Below, in pieces: positions 35,060-43,260 of a stretch of DNA of 45,897 bases (positions are counted from its first letter, which is position 1; every line of letters begins with the position of its first letter). Below the pieces are notes generated by a model. The model made no database searches and was not told the DNA's origin. It was given only the letters and a program-made list of their open reading frames with translations. The translations under genes and the position numbers were made by a program. Where the stretch lies: the NCBI GenBank assembly GCA_044225565.1, contig JBGAIL010000015.1, positions 1-45,897 on the forward strand, read 5' to 3'. The stretch is from CAVXAE01 sp044225565. GTDB lineage: Bacteria > Pseudomonadota > Gammaproteobacteria > Steroidobacterales > Steroidobacteraceae.

Positions 35060-35082
35060 GCCTCCCGGTGTGACCGGGAGGC
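35060..35082 (-). promoter_or_regulatory. Perfect 9-bp hairpin in the creD leader
   Basis: GCCTCCCGG (35060-35068) and CCGGGAGGC (35074-35082) with a 5-nt loop lie 7 nt upstream of the creD ATG. In the creD mRNA the arm nearest the start contains GGGAGGC, and a second purine run (AAGGAAG) follows directly. The structure can hide GGGAGG, so it may modulate translation, although the near AAGGAAG remains free. Confidence 0.6.
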
Positions 35083-35211
35083 AGTCTCACGGGAGCCGAT
35101 GGCATACCGGTGGGGCAACCATGACGAATCCTGGCGGGAGGCTGCCGCTGCCGCGGCTCGCGCAGTATCCTTTCCCGACCCCACGGCGCATTTATTGCTG
35201 GATGGCATGCC

Positions 35212-35880
35212 ATGAAGGAACTCGCACTGGTCATCGGCAACAAGAACTACTCGTCCTGGTCGCTCCGGCCCTGGATGCTCATGAAGCACCTAGGCCTGGA
35301 ATTCCGGGAGCTGCAGGTGCGGCTGGATACGCCCGAGTTCAAGGATGAAATGGCCCGGCACGGGCCGAGCGGCAAGGTGCCGGTGCTCAAGCACGGCAAT
35401 CTCGTCGTCTGGGACTCAATGGCGATCTGCGAATACCTCGCCGAGCTCGCGGGGCACGGCTGGCCAAAGGCGAGCGAGGCCCGCGCGGTAGCACGCTCCG
35501 TCTGTGCCGAGATGCATTCGGGGTTCACCAACCTGCGCACGGAGTGGCCCATGAACGCGCGCGCCCGGAACCGGCGCACGCTCATGACCCCTGGCCTCGA
35601 GGCCGACATCGACCGCATCGACGAGATCTGGATGGACTGCAGGCGCCGCTTCGGCGCGAGTGGCCCGTGGCTGTTCGGCGAGTATTCGGTGGCGGACGCG
35701 ATGTACGCTCCGGTGGTGCTGCGCTTCAACACCTATCGCGCGCAGACCTCCGACACGGCGCGCTGGTACATCGCCACCGCACTGGAAGACGCCGCCCTGC
35801 AGGAATGGGTACGCGCAGCTCAGGAGGAGCCCTGGAGCAACCAGGACGAGAACGTGGGCCTGACGCGGCCGAAGGATTGA
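35212..35880 (+). CDS. Glutathione S-transferase family protein (YfcF-like)
   Basis: 222 residues. N-terminal thioredoxin-like domain: IGNKNYSSWSLRPWMLMKHLG, then GPSGKVPVL with cis-Pro and the WDSMAICEYLAEL contact segment; C-terminal helices include FGEYSVADAMYAPVVLRFNTY. It resembles E. coli YfcF-type GSTs. It lies divergent from creD with 159 bp between the ATGs and is followed by the S9 peptidase after 73 bp. Confidence 0.9.
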   Translation: MKELALVIGNKNYSSWSLRPWMLMKHLGLEFRELQVRLDTPEFKDEMARHGPSGKVPVLKHGNLVVWDSMAICEYLAELAGHGWPKASEARAVARSVCAEMHSGFTNLRTEWPMNARARNRRTLMTPGLEADIDRIDEIWMDCRRRFGASGPWLFGEYSVADAMYAPVVLRFNTYRAQTSDTARWYIATALEDAALQEWVRAAQEEPWSNQDENVGLTRPKD

Positions 35881-35953
35881 TCGCCACGCCGATCCGAGGC
35901 AACGCGGCGCGCGGAAGCTCTAGAATGCGCCCTCCAGAGCACCGGAGGTCGTC

Positions 35954-38008
35954 ATGCGATCCACTGCGCACCTGATGTCGGGCTGCCTGGCAGCAGGCCT
36001 TTCCGCCGTAGCGCTCGCCGCACCTGCGCCTTTCACACCGCAGGATCTCGTGAGCCTCCGGCGTGTGAGTGATCCCGTCGTCTCGCCGGACGGCCGCTAC
36101 GCCGTCTTCTCGCTGAGAGAGACCGATCCCGAAGCCAACAAGGGCCGCACGGACCTGTGGCTCGTCGACCTCGCCTCGGCTACCTCATCGCTCAGACGCC
36201 TCACACAGCATCCCGCGAATGACGGCAGCCCGCAGTGGGCTCCCGACGGCGCGTCGATCTACTTCCTCTCCACACGCTCCGGCTCCTCCCAGGTGTGGCG
36301 GCTCGCGCTCGCCGGCGGCGAGCCCTCCCAGGTGACGGACTATCCTCTGGACGTCGGCACCCTCGAGGTTTCGCCGAAAGGCGACCGCCTCGCGCTCTCG
36401 ATGGAAGTCATGCCGGATTGTGCGGACCTCGCCTGCACCAAGGCCCGGCTCGAGGCGCGCGAGAAGAGCAAGGCCACCGGACGCGAGTACGACCGCCTGT
36501 TCGTGCGGCACTGGGACACGTGGAGCAACGGAACGCGCTCGCATCTCTTCGTCGCGCCGCTCGCGCAGGGCAAGGCCGGCAAGCCGGTCGACGTCAGCCG
36601 CTCGCTGGATGCGGACATTCCCTCGAAGCCTTTCGGTGGCCAGGAAGAGTTCGCGATCAGCCCCGACGGCAGCCGCATCGTGTTCTCCGCGCGCATCGCC
36701 GGACACGACGAGCCCTGGTCGACCAATTTCGATCTGTACGAAGCCGCGATGGACGGCTCGGGCTCGCCACGGAACCTCACGAGCGCCAATCCCGCCTGGG
36801 ACACACAGCCCGTGTTCCTTGCGAACGGCGATCTCGCATATCTCGCGATGTCGCGCCCCGGCTTCGAGTCCGACCGCTTCCAGCTCATGCTGCGCGATGC
36901 GAAATCCGGCACGGCTCGCGCCGTGGCGAAAGACTGGGACTACTCGATCGCGCATCTGGCAGCGGCGCCCGGCGGCCGCACGCTGCTCGCGTCGGCCGAC
37001 GACGTCGGCCAGCATGCACTGTTCTCGATAGACCCGACTCGCGGCAAAGTGCTGAAGATCGTCGGCAACGGTCAGGTCACGGCGTTCTCGGCAGCAAAAG
37101 ACGCGGTGGTCTTCGGCCTCGCCTCACTCGCGGCTCCCGCCGACCTCTACCTGGCACGCGTCGGCTCGAACAAGATGCGGCGCCTCACTGCCGTGAATGC
37201 AGACGTGCTCGACAAGCGAGCGATGAGCCCGTTCGAGCAATTCAGCTTCAAGGGCTGGAACGACGAGACCGTGTACGGCTACGTGATGAAGCCCTTCGAC
37301 TACAAGGAGGGCGAACACTACCCGATCGCGTTCATCATCCACGGCGGGCCGCAGGTGGCGTTCGGCAATGCATGGAGCTATCGCTGGAATCCGCAGGCCT
37401 TCGCCGGCCGCGGCTACGGCGTGGTGTTCATCGACTTCCACGGCTCCCCGGGCTACGGCCAGGCGTTCACGGACTCCATCAGCCGGGATTGGGGCGGCAA
37501 GCCGCTCGAGGACCTGCAGAAAGGCCTGGCGGCGGCCACGCAGAAATACCCGTGGCTCGACGCCGACCGCGCCTGCGCGCTGGGAGCGTCCTATGGCGGC
37601 TTCATGATCAACTGGATCGCCGGCCAGTGGCCGGAGCGCTTCCGCTGTCTGGTCAACCACGACGGTCTCTTCGATCACCGTATGATGTACTACTCGACCG
37701 AAGAGCTCTGGTTCCCCGAATGGGAGCACGGCGGGCCCTACTACGCCGATCCGCAGGCGCACGAGCGCTTCAATCCGGTGAACCACGTCGCGAAGTGGAA
37801 GACGCCGATGCTGGTGATCCACGGCGAGCAGGATTTCCGCGTCCCCTACGAGCAGGGCCTCGCCACCTTCACGGCGCTCCAGCGTCGCGGCATCGAGAGC
37901 CGCCTGCTCGTCTTTCCCGACGAGAACCATTGGGTGCTCAAGCCCGCGAACAGCGTGCAATGGCACACCGCGGTGTTCGACTGGCTGGACGCGCACACGC
38001 GCAGGTAG
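35954..38008 (+). CDS. S9-family exported peptidase (dipeptidyl/acylaminoacyl peptidase type)
   Basis: 684 residues. Signal peptide (cut after Ala-Leu-Ala-Ala, about residue 23) predicts periplasmic location. An N-terminal beta-propeller (about 30-400, with repeated SPDG/APDG-like turns VSPDGRYAVFS, WAPDGASIYFL, SPDGSRIVFSA) precedes the alpha/beta hydrolase domain. Catalytic Ser546 in GASYGG, Asp627 in GEQDFR and His659 in ENHWV are all present, with IHGGPQ at the oxyanion strand. GGAGG lies 7 nt before the ATG and a TAGAAT -10-like box is at 35921-35926. It probably cleaves short peptides. Confidence 0.94.
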   Translation: MRSTAHLMSGCLAAGLSAVALAAPAPFTPQDLVSLRRVSDPVVSPDGRYAVFSLRETDPEANKGRTDLWLVDLASATSSLRRLTQHPANDGSPQWAPDGASIYFLSTRSGSSQVWRLALAGGEPSQVTDYPLDVGTLEVSPKGDRLALSMEVMPDCADLACTKARLEAREKSKATGREYDRLFVRHWDTWSNGTRSHLFVAPLAQGKAGKPVDVSRSLDADIPSKPFGGQEEFAISPDGSRIVFSARIAGHDEPWSTNFDLYEAAMDGSGSPRNLTSANPAWDTQPVFLANGDLAYLAMSRPGFESDRFQLMLRDAKSGTARAVAKDWDYSIAHLAAAPGGRTLLASADDVGQHALFSIDPTRGKVLKIVGNGQVTAFSAAKDAVVFGLASLAAPADLYLARVGSNKMRRLTAVNADVLDKRAMSPFEQFSFKGWNDETVYGYVMKPFDYKEGEHYPIAFIIHGGPQVAFGNAWSYRWNPQAFAGRGYGVVFIDFHGSPGYGQAFTDSISRDWGGKPLEDLQKGLAAATQKYPWLDADRACALGASYGGFMINWIAGQWPERFRCLVNHDGLFDHRMMYYSTEELWFPEWEHGGPYYADPQAHERFNPVNHVAKWKTPMLVIHGEQDFRVPYEQGLATFTALQRRGIESRLLVFPDENHWVLKPANSVQWHTAVFDWLDAHTRR

Positions 38009-38009
38009 G

Positions 38010-38660
38010 TCAGCGCCGCTGGTAGCGATGGACGGAGTCGGCTCCGCCCGGCTGGATGGGGCGCCCCGCCGAATCGAACGACTCTTCGGACAGCACGAGC
38101 TCGTCCGCGGTGATCTCCACACGCATCTTCAGGCGCACCATGCTGCCTGCCGCCTCGGAGCTCACGCGGCACGAGCTCGCCTCGTTCGCGCCTTCGAACC
38201 CCGACTTGTCCTTCTTCCGGGTCCAGAGGATGTCGCAACCGTCCATTTCGACGAGGTCCTGCGACGTCATGCTCTTGAACAGATCCTTGTTGCGATGCGC
38301 GTCGCGCCAGCGCAAGGGCTCGGCGAACGACCACAGGCTCTCGACGATGCCGCGGCCCTTCACCACCTTCAGCGCGATGAAGCGCTGGGTGAAGATGCGA
38401 CGCGGATCGTCCGCTGCGCTCTCCTGCACGTAGTACGTGTAGTCGCTGACGCGCGGGGCATACACCGGCACGATGTTCACTTCCAACGCAGCATGAGGCT
38501 CGCGACCCGCCTCCTCGTCAGCCTTCACCTGGGCGAGGTTGGTATAACGGCCTGGCAGCAGCTCGCCGAGCTGCGCAAGCTCCGCTTCCTGCTGCTTGCG
38601 CGATGCAGCGAAGCCGATGCTGGTGAGGAGCATCGAGAGGATCACGATCCGTCTAACCAT
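38010..38660 (-). CDS. CpeT/CpcT-family protein, exported
   Basis: 216 residues with a signal peptide (cut near Ala-Ala-Ser). The sequence fits the CpcT/CpeT family pattern: a GRYTNLAQVKAD start, VNIVPVYAPR, YYVQESAADDPRRIFTQRF and GCDILWTRKKDKSGFEG then CRVSS. In cyanobacteria such proteins attach bilins to phycobiliproteins, but relatives in other bacteria have no known role and bilin binding should not be assumed. It overlaps the ATP-grasp stop by 8 nt (ATGGTTAG) in the cassette with a zinc peptidase. Confidence 0.78.
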   Translation of the reverse strand: MVRRIVILSMLLTSIGFAASRKQQEAELAQLGELLPGRYTNLAQVKADEEAGREPHAALEVNIVPVYAPRVSDYTYYVQESAADDPRRIFTQRFIALKVVKGRGIVESLWSFAEPLRWRDAHRNKDLFKSMTSQDLVEMDGCDILWTRKKDKSGFEGANEASSCRVSSEAAGSMVRLKMRVEITADELVLSEESFDSAGRPIQPGGADSVHRYQRR

Positions 38661-39687
38661 AGCTGGCCCGCCACTCCGCGCGATAGGACAACCCGAGCGC
38701 CATCAGCTTCTCCAGCAGCTCTGCGTAGGAAAGCTTCGCCGCGCGCGCCGATTCGGCGAAATCCTCTTCTGCCTCGAGATTGGGATTGGCGTTCGCCTCG
38801 AGCACGTACGCGTTGCCGTCCGCGGTGACGCGGAAATCCATGCGCGCGTAGCCCGAGAGGCCCAGCGCCCTGTAGATACGCCGCGAAAGCTTGTCGAGGC
38901 TCGCCAGCGTGGCCGGCGGAAGATCTTCCGCCGCCCGGGTGGTGATGCCGTACTTCTCCTGGTAACCCTTGTCCCACTTCACCTTGCGCGTGGCGATGGT
39001 CGCGAGCGAGCCTGGCATGGTGCCGAACACCATCTCCCAGACCGGCAGACGGGTGAGCCGCTCGTTGCCCATGACGCCCACGTACAGCTCGCGCCCCTCG
39101 ATGTATTCCTCCACGAGTGCATCCGACTTCACCTGCTCGTGCACGAACTCGACGCGCTCCTTGAGCCGCGCGGCGTCCTCGACGACGGAGGCCTGGGCGA
39201 TGCCGAGCGAAGCATCCTCCACGGTCGACTTCACGAATAGCGGATATCGCAGCTTGCGTGGCACGTGGAAACGCGCACCGCGGCGGAACACGGTGAACTG
39301 CGGCGTCGGGATGCGGTGATAGGCAAGCAGCTGCTTGCAAAGGAATTTGTCCCGCGACAGGAGCAGGCCGCGTGGATTGCAGCCCGTGTAGGGCTGGCGC
39401 ATCAGCTCGAGGAAGGCGACCACGTGCTGATCGTACGTGACGATGCCGTCAAACTCTTCGAGCAGGTTGAAGACGATGTCGGGCTTCCAGTCTGCGATGG
39501 CGCTGCGCAGCTCGGTGAGGCTGTCCAGCACGCCGACGCAGCGCACTTCGTGGCCGGCGGCCCGCAGCGTGCTCGTCACGTCGTACTCGGTACGCCATTC
39601 ATCCACTTTCTTTTGACTGTAGCCCTCCAGGTTTTCCGGAGGCACCAGGCTCGCGTGCACCACGACGAGCGTGCGCAGCTTCTTCAT
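38653..39687 (-). CDS. ATP-grasp ligase, D-alanine-D-alanine ligase-like
   Basis: 344 residues with the ATP-grasp layout: an N-terminal Rossmann-like domain ending DIVFNLLEEFDG, central FVKSTVEDASLGI with the ATP-contact lysine, EEYIEGRELYVGVMGN, and C-terminal MDFRVTADGNAYVLEANANPNLEAEEDFAESA, the Mg-binding strand. D-Ala-D-Ala ligase genes usually sit in the cell-wall (dcw) cluster; here the setting and divergence from Ddl suggest a dedicated peptide ligase. ATG 39687 overlaps the peptidase stop as ATGA. Confidence 0.9.
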   Translation of the reverse strand: MKKLRTLVVVHASLVPPENLEGYSQKKVDEWRTEYDVTSTLRAAGHEVRCVGVLDSLTELRSAIADWKPDIVFNLLEEFDGIVTYDQHVVAFLELMRQPYTGCNPRGLLLSRDKFLCKQLLAYHRIPTPQFTVFRRGARFHVPRKLRYPLFVKSTVEDASLGIAQASVVEDAARLKERVEFVHEQVKSDALVEEYIEGRELYVGVMGNERLTRLPVWEMVFGTMPGSLATIATRKVKWDKGYQEKYGITTRAAEDLPPATLASLDKLSRRIYRALGLSGYARMDFRVTADGNAYVLEANANPNLEAEEDFAESARAAKLSYAELLEKLMALGLSYRAEWRASYG

Positions 39688-40760
39688 AGCGGAAGCTGTG
39701 GAGTCTCGCCCTGGCCGTAGAGGCGTACGAGGCGTGCCAGCATCCAGCGGGCGTGACGCAGCGCATCGCGACGGCTGCCGCGGACGTACAGTTTCAATTT
39801 TTCGCTACGTTCGATGAGCATGCGCAGGATCTGCTGCGCAGTGTACCGCTCACAACCCAGCTCGCGCGAGACCGTTGCCACCAGTGCCGGACGGGCTGCG
39901 CGCAGCAGCGTGCCCACCCGCGGTGCGCTGGCCCGCAGCCGTTGATTGCAGAACACCTTGATCAACAATTCGTCCGCCACGCCGCGCCGATAGTAGCCGC
40001 GATGCGCGAGCTTGCGGCGATAGTGCTGGGCGAGCGTGCGCGTGTTGGTGTGCAGAGGCTCGACCCGGCTCCTGTCGCTCACCGCAGCACGTTTGCCGCG
40101 CACGCTGGCCATGATCTCGTCCACCAAGGACAGCTTGTGGAAGGCGGGCCAGTCCGCATAGCTGCTGCGCCAGTTGGAGCGCGGCTTCAGCCACACGGCG
40201 AAGGTCTCCGCAAAGTCCTCCGTCGGATGAGCCTGCGCGTACCACTCGCCGAGATGATGGACGTAGCGCCGACTTCCGGGTCGCGCGCGGTAGCGATGCG
40301 GGTAAGGCAAGGACGCGGGTCCGAACACTTCGCGCCAGCGCTTGCGGCGGCGCAGCCGGTACGCATTGTCGAGCGCATGCCCTGCCTCGTGCCGCAGGAT
40401 GCGCATGAGCCAGCGGGAATTGCCTCCTTCCGCCTCGCGCATGATGCGGCGCTCGAGGCGTTCGAGGCGCGGGTGCGCAAGATAGAACGGCATCGCGATG
40501 CCCGGCACGCCGTCGGGCGAGAACCATTCTTCGGCGAGCCAGACGTGCGGACGGAATCGGATGCCGCGGCGCTTCAATTCCTCGTACAGCTGGTCGACGT
40601 GACGTGCGAGCGGCGAGTGCTCCACCGACAGGCGCAGGTCGCAGAAACGCTTCGTCAGCAGCTCCTCGTCCGGCAGCCGCGTCCAGGACGGCCCTTTCCT
40701 GCGTCGTGCAGACAGGGACCGTCCCGGAGAGGCGCGCCTGGCGGCTCGGGAAACCGGCAT
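39684..40760 (-). CDS. Putative zinc-binding metallopeptidase (Peptidase_Mx-like)
   Basis: 358 residues from ATG 40760 (GAGG about 11 nt upstream). HEAGH at 124-128 is the zinc motif, with a likely third ligand Glu185 in TEDFAETFAVWL. The N-terminal part is basic, with no signal peptide. C-terminal to the catalytic domain is a helical, Arg-rich region (about 230-358) containing ADELLIKVFCNQRLRA and CERYTAQQILRMLIERSEKLKLY. The family is known only as putative zinc peptidases. Its stop overlaps the ATP-grasp start, so it is the first gene of a three-gene translationally linked cassette. Confidence 0.85.
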   Translation of the reverse strand: MPVSRAARRASPGRSLSARRRKGPSWTRLPDEELLTKRFCDLRLSVEHSPLARHVDQLYEELKRRGIRFRPHVWLAEEWFSPDGVPGIAMPFYLAHPRLERLERRIMREAEGGNSRWLMRILRHEAGHALDNAYRLRRRKRWREVFGPASLPYPHRYRARPGSRRYVHHLGEWYAQAHPTEDFAETFAVWLKPRSNWRSSYADWPAFHKLSLVDEIMASVRGKRAAVSDRSRVEPLHTNTRTLAQHYRRKLAHRGYYRRGVADELLIKVFCNQRLRASAPRVGTLLRAARPALVATVSRELGCERYTAQQILRMLIERSEKLKLYVRGSRRDALRHARWMLARLVRLYGQGETPQLPL

Positions 40761-40830
40761 CGACTGGGACCTCGGGAGGCGGGATCGATCGTTCGGGTTT
40801 GGTCCGAAGCTTACCCGATCCCCGACGCGA

Positions 40831-41817
40831 CTATCGACGTTGAGCGTGGGCCAGGAGGCGGCCCGCGAAACCCTCGATGAGCTCCCGGCGCACGAGGCCC
40901 GAGCGCCACGCGGCGGGGATGGCCTGCGCCCCGAAGTGCGCGCCGGCCAGCTGGCCATAGGCGGCTGCTACGGCGTCGCAGCCCCCACCGAGGTTGGCCA
41001 CGCGCAAGGCCCCGTCGGCAAAGGATTCCGCGGCCTCGAAGGCCCACAGCGCCGCGGCGAGTGCCTCGGCGATACCAGGCCCCGTCCGCGGCGTACGCCC
41101 GCGCGCTTTGGCCAGGAGATCCTCGACCTTCTCACGGACACGGGTGGCATCCGCGAGCTCGACATCCGGATCGACCACCCGGCTGCGCGGCTCTCCGGAG
41201 AGGGCGGCATGCAGATACGCCGCGAAGAGCCGACAGGTGTCCAGCGCGCCCGGCGCCTGACAGGTGATGCGGGCCGCCTCGCAGGCGAGATGGGCCGCAT
41301 CATCCACCGAACCGAAGCCGAACATGACGGTTGGGGCGATGCGGGAAAGCAGCTCCGGATCGAGATGCCTGGGGTCGTGCGAGCCGGGGTACACCTGGCG
41401 CCGCCACTGGGCCCCCGCCAGCGCCTTGGCCGTATTCGCAGTGATGCCGACGCAGTCGTCGGTGGCGGAGAGGTAGCCTTCCTGCTGCCAGTCGGTGAAG
41501 CGTTGCACCTGGTCGCGAGGATCGCTTCCGTCGCATTCCAGCAGGCTCTCGGCGATGCAGAGAGCCGTGGCGGTGTCATCACTCCACGCCCCGGGCGGGA
41601 GCTCGAGCGCGCCGCCACCGCGAAACCCGGTGACGGGTGCGAACGAGCCGGGCTTGAGGCCCTGGGTGCCGTTGGCCAGGGCGTCGGCGACGGCCAGGCC
41701 GAGCAAGGCGCCGACGAAACGGTCCTGCAGGCCATGGCCCGGCGCCAGAGCCGGGCCGGCCGGCGCGTTTCCCGCCGGGCCCGCTGCGACGGCCGTCTTC
41801 GCCGTGGCCGGCCTCAC
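40831..41817 (-). CDS. ADP-ribosylglycohydrolase family protein
   Basis: 328 residues from GTG 41817, chosen because it overlaps the phosphatase stop as GTGA; the frame extends further upstream but inside the phosphatase gene. The domain begins DRFVGALLGLAVADALA (about 32-48) and carries PPGAWSDDTATAL with the metal-binding SDDT (79-82). The second metal motif, usually GG-Asp-x-Asp-Thr, reads GGGCDAVAA, so one acidic ligand and the Thr are changed. It may remove ADP-ribose from proteins or nucleic acid, with altered metal use. Confidence 0.9.
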   Translation of the reverse strand: MRPATAKTAVAAGPAGNAPAGPALAPGHGLQDRFVGALLGLAVADALANGTQGLKPGSFAPVTGFRGGGALELPPGAWSDDTATALCIAESLLECDGSDPRDQVQRFTDWQQEGYLSATDDCVGITANTAKALAGAQWRRQVYPGSHDPRHLDPELLSRIAPTVMFGFGSVDDAAHLACEAARITCQAPGALDTCRLFAAYLHAALSGEPRSRVVDPDVELADATRVREKVEDLLAKARGRTPRTGPGIAEALAAALWAFEAAESFADGALRVANLGGGCDAVAAAYGQLAGAHFGAQAIPAAWRSGLVRRELIEGFAGRLLAHAQRR

Positions 41818-42455
41818 CGGTGCCGGCCCTTCGGGCGAGCTGGATTTCCGATCCGCCTTCGCCGCGGCGCCGGACTTCGTGCGCTGCGATCGCAGCGGAA
41901 TCGCCGCAAGCTGCGCCACCGGTCCGCGAGCGTCGCGGCCTGCCAGGTCCTGACGAACTCCACCTGCTCGTCCGTCTCGGGAACGTAATCCCAGGTGTGC
42001 GAGCGATCGCAGTGTTGCCACAGCTGGTTGAGCTCCTCGAGTGCGGCCGGGCCGGGCGAGCCGCGCTCGACCAGCATGCAGCCGGCCACCATGCCCGTGC
42101 GCCCGATGCCCGCGTGGCAGTGCACGTATACCCGCCGGCCACTGCGCAACTCGCGATCCAGGTGGCGCAGGATGTCCACCATGTGGTCGCGCTTGGAAGG
42201 CAGACTGTGGTCGCGGATCGGGCGGCGCACGTAGCGCACGCCCGGCGGCAGATCGAGATCGTAAGGATCGAACTCCTCGGGCATGGTGAGATCGAGGAAC
42301 GAATCGATGCCAGCGTCCATCAGCGCGCGCAGCCGCTCGCGCAGCTCGGCGGAAGATCTGGTGCCCTTGCGCGGATGCTCGCCCGCGAGGAACTCACCGG
42401 GATACACCCAATAGCAATTGGGCAGCGGGCGCTCGGGAAAAGGCTCAGCGGCCAT
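41814..42455 (-). CDS. Dual-specificity/tyrosine phosphatase-like protein
   Basis: 213 residues from ATG 42455. The phosphatase loop VHCHAGIGRTG contains the nucleophile Cys113 and Arg119, and the general-acid Asp82 lies in PIRDHSLP. LDLTMPEEFDPYD and a helical region follow the usual cysteine-phosphatase order. The C-terminal ~40 residues form a basic Arg/Pro-rich tail that may link to the next protein. It overlaps ttcA by 11 nt at its 5' end and the ADP-ribosylglycohydrolase by 4 nt at its 3' end, so the pair are probably co-translated. Confidence 0.9.
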   Translation of the reverse strand: MAAEPFPERPLPNCYWVYPGEFLAGEHPRKGTRSSAELRERLRALMDAGIDSFLDLTMPEEFDPYDLDLPPGVRYVRRPIRDHSLPSKRDHMVDILRHLDRELRSGRRVYVHCHAGIGRTGMVAGCMLVERGSPGPAALEELNQLWQHCDRSHTWDYVPETDEQVEFVRTWQAATLADRWRSLRRFRCDRSARSPAPRRRRIGNPARPKGRHR

Positions 42456-43242
42456 CGAGCTGCTTGAAGTCGAACAGCACCGGGTCCGCGAGCGTTCCCG
42501 GCTCTACGTTGCGCAACGCCGAGAAAATGGTCTCGGTGCGGCCCGGGAAGTCGCGCTCCCAGTCCGCGAGCATCTTCTTCACCGCAACGCGCTGCATGTT
42601 GTCCTGCGAGCCGCACAGCTTGCAGGGAATGATGGGAAATTCGCGCCCGCGCGCGTAGCGCTCGATGTCGCGCTCCGGCACATAGGCGAGCGGGCGGATC
42701 ACCACGTGCGCACCGTCGTCGGAGCGCAGCTTGGGTGCCATGGCCTTGAGCCGCCCGCCGAAGAAGAGATTCAGGAACAAGGTCTCGACGATGTCCTCAC
42801 GGTGATGGCCGAGCGCGATCCTGGTGATTCCGTTCTCGGATGCGAAGCGGTACAGCGCCCCGCGGCGCAGGCGAGAACAGAGCCCGCACATCGTCTTGCC
42901 TTCCGGAATCACGCGCTTCACGACGCTGTACGTGTCCTGCTCGATGATCCGGTACGGCACGCCGAGCCGTTCGAGATACTCCGGCAGCACGTGCGCGGGA
43001 AAGTCCGGCTGCTTCTGGTCGAGATTCACGGCGATGAGCTCGAAGCGCACCGGCGCGCTGCGCTGCAGCGACAGCAGCAGGTCGAGCATCGTGTAGGAGT
43101 CCTTGCCGCCGGAGAGGCAGACCATGACGCGGTCGCCCTCGCGGATCATGTCGAAATCCTCGATGGCCTTGCCCACGAGCCCACGGAGGTGCGCCTGCAA
43201 ACGCTGCAGGGTGCGCGAGGGCCTTGGCGCGACGGCATTCAT
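42445..43242 (-). CDS. ttcA: tRNA-cytosine(32) 2-sulfurtransferase TtcA
   Basis: Forms 2-thiocytidine at tRNA position 32 using an iron-sulfur cluster. 265 residues with the PP-loop SGGKDS (44-49), the cluster motif CxxC in MCGLCSRLR (Cys118, Cys121) and the third cysteine in IPCKLCGSQ (Cys205, plus Cys208). HHREDIVETLFLNLF is the usual catalytic-region pattern. It follows the M32 carboxypeptidase by 18 nt. Confidence 0.96.
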   Translation of the reverse strand: MNAVAPRPSRTLQRLQAHLRGLVGKAIEDFDMIREGDRVMVCLSGGKDSYTMLDLLLSLQRSAPVRFELIAVNLDQKQPDFPAHVLPEYLERLGVPYRIIEQDTYSVVKRVIPEGKTMCGLCSRLRRGALYRFASENGITRIALGHHREDIVETLFLNLFFGGRLKAMAPKLRSDDGAHVVIRPLAYVPERDIERYARGREFPIIPCKLCGSQDNMQRVAVKKMLADWERDFPGRTETIFSALRNVEPGTLADPVLFDFKQLDGR

Positions 43243-43260
43243 GGGGAGCGGAATTGAAAG

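Noticed and set aside
38010..38660. Phycobiliprotein lyase activity
   Set aside because: CpeT family membership does not imply bilin chemistry in a heterotroph, and no phycobiliprotein genes are present.
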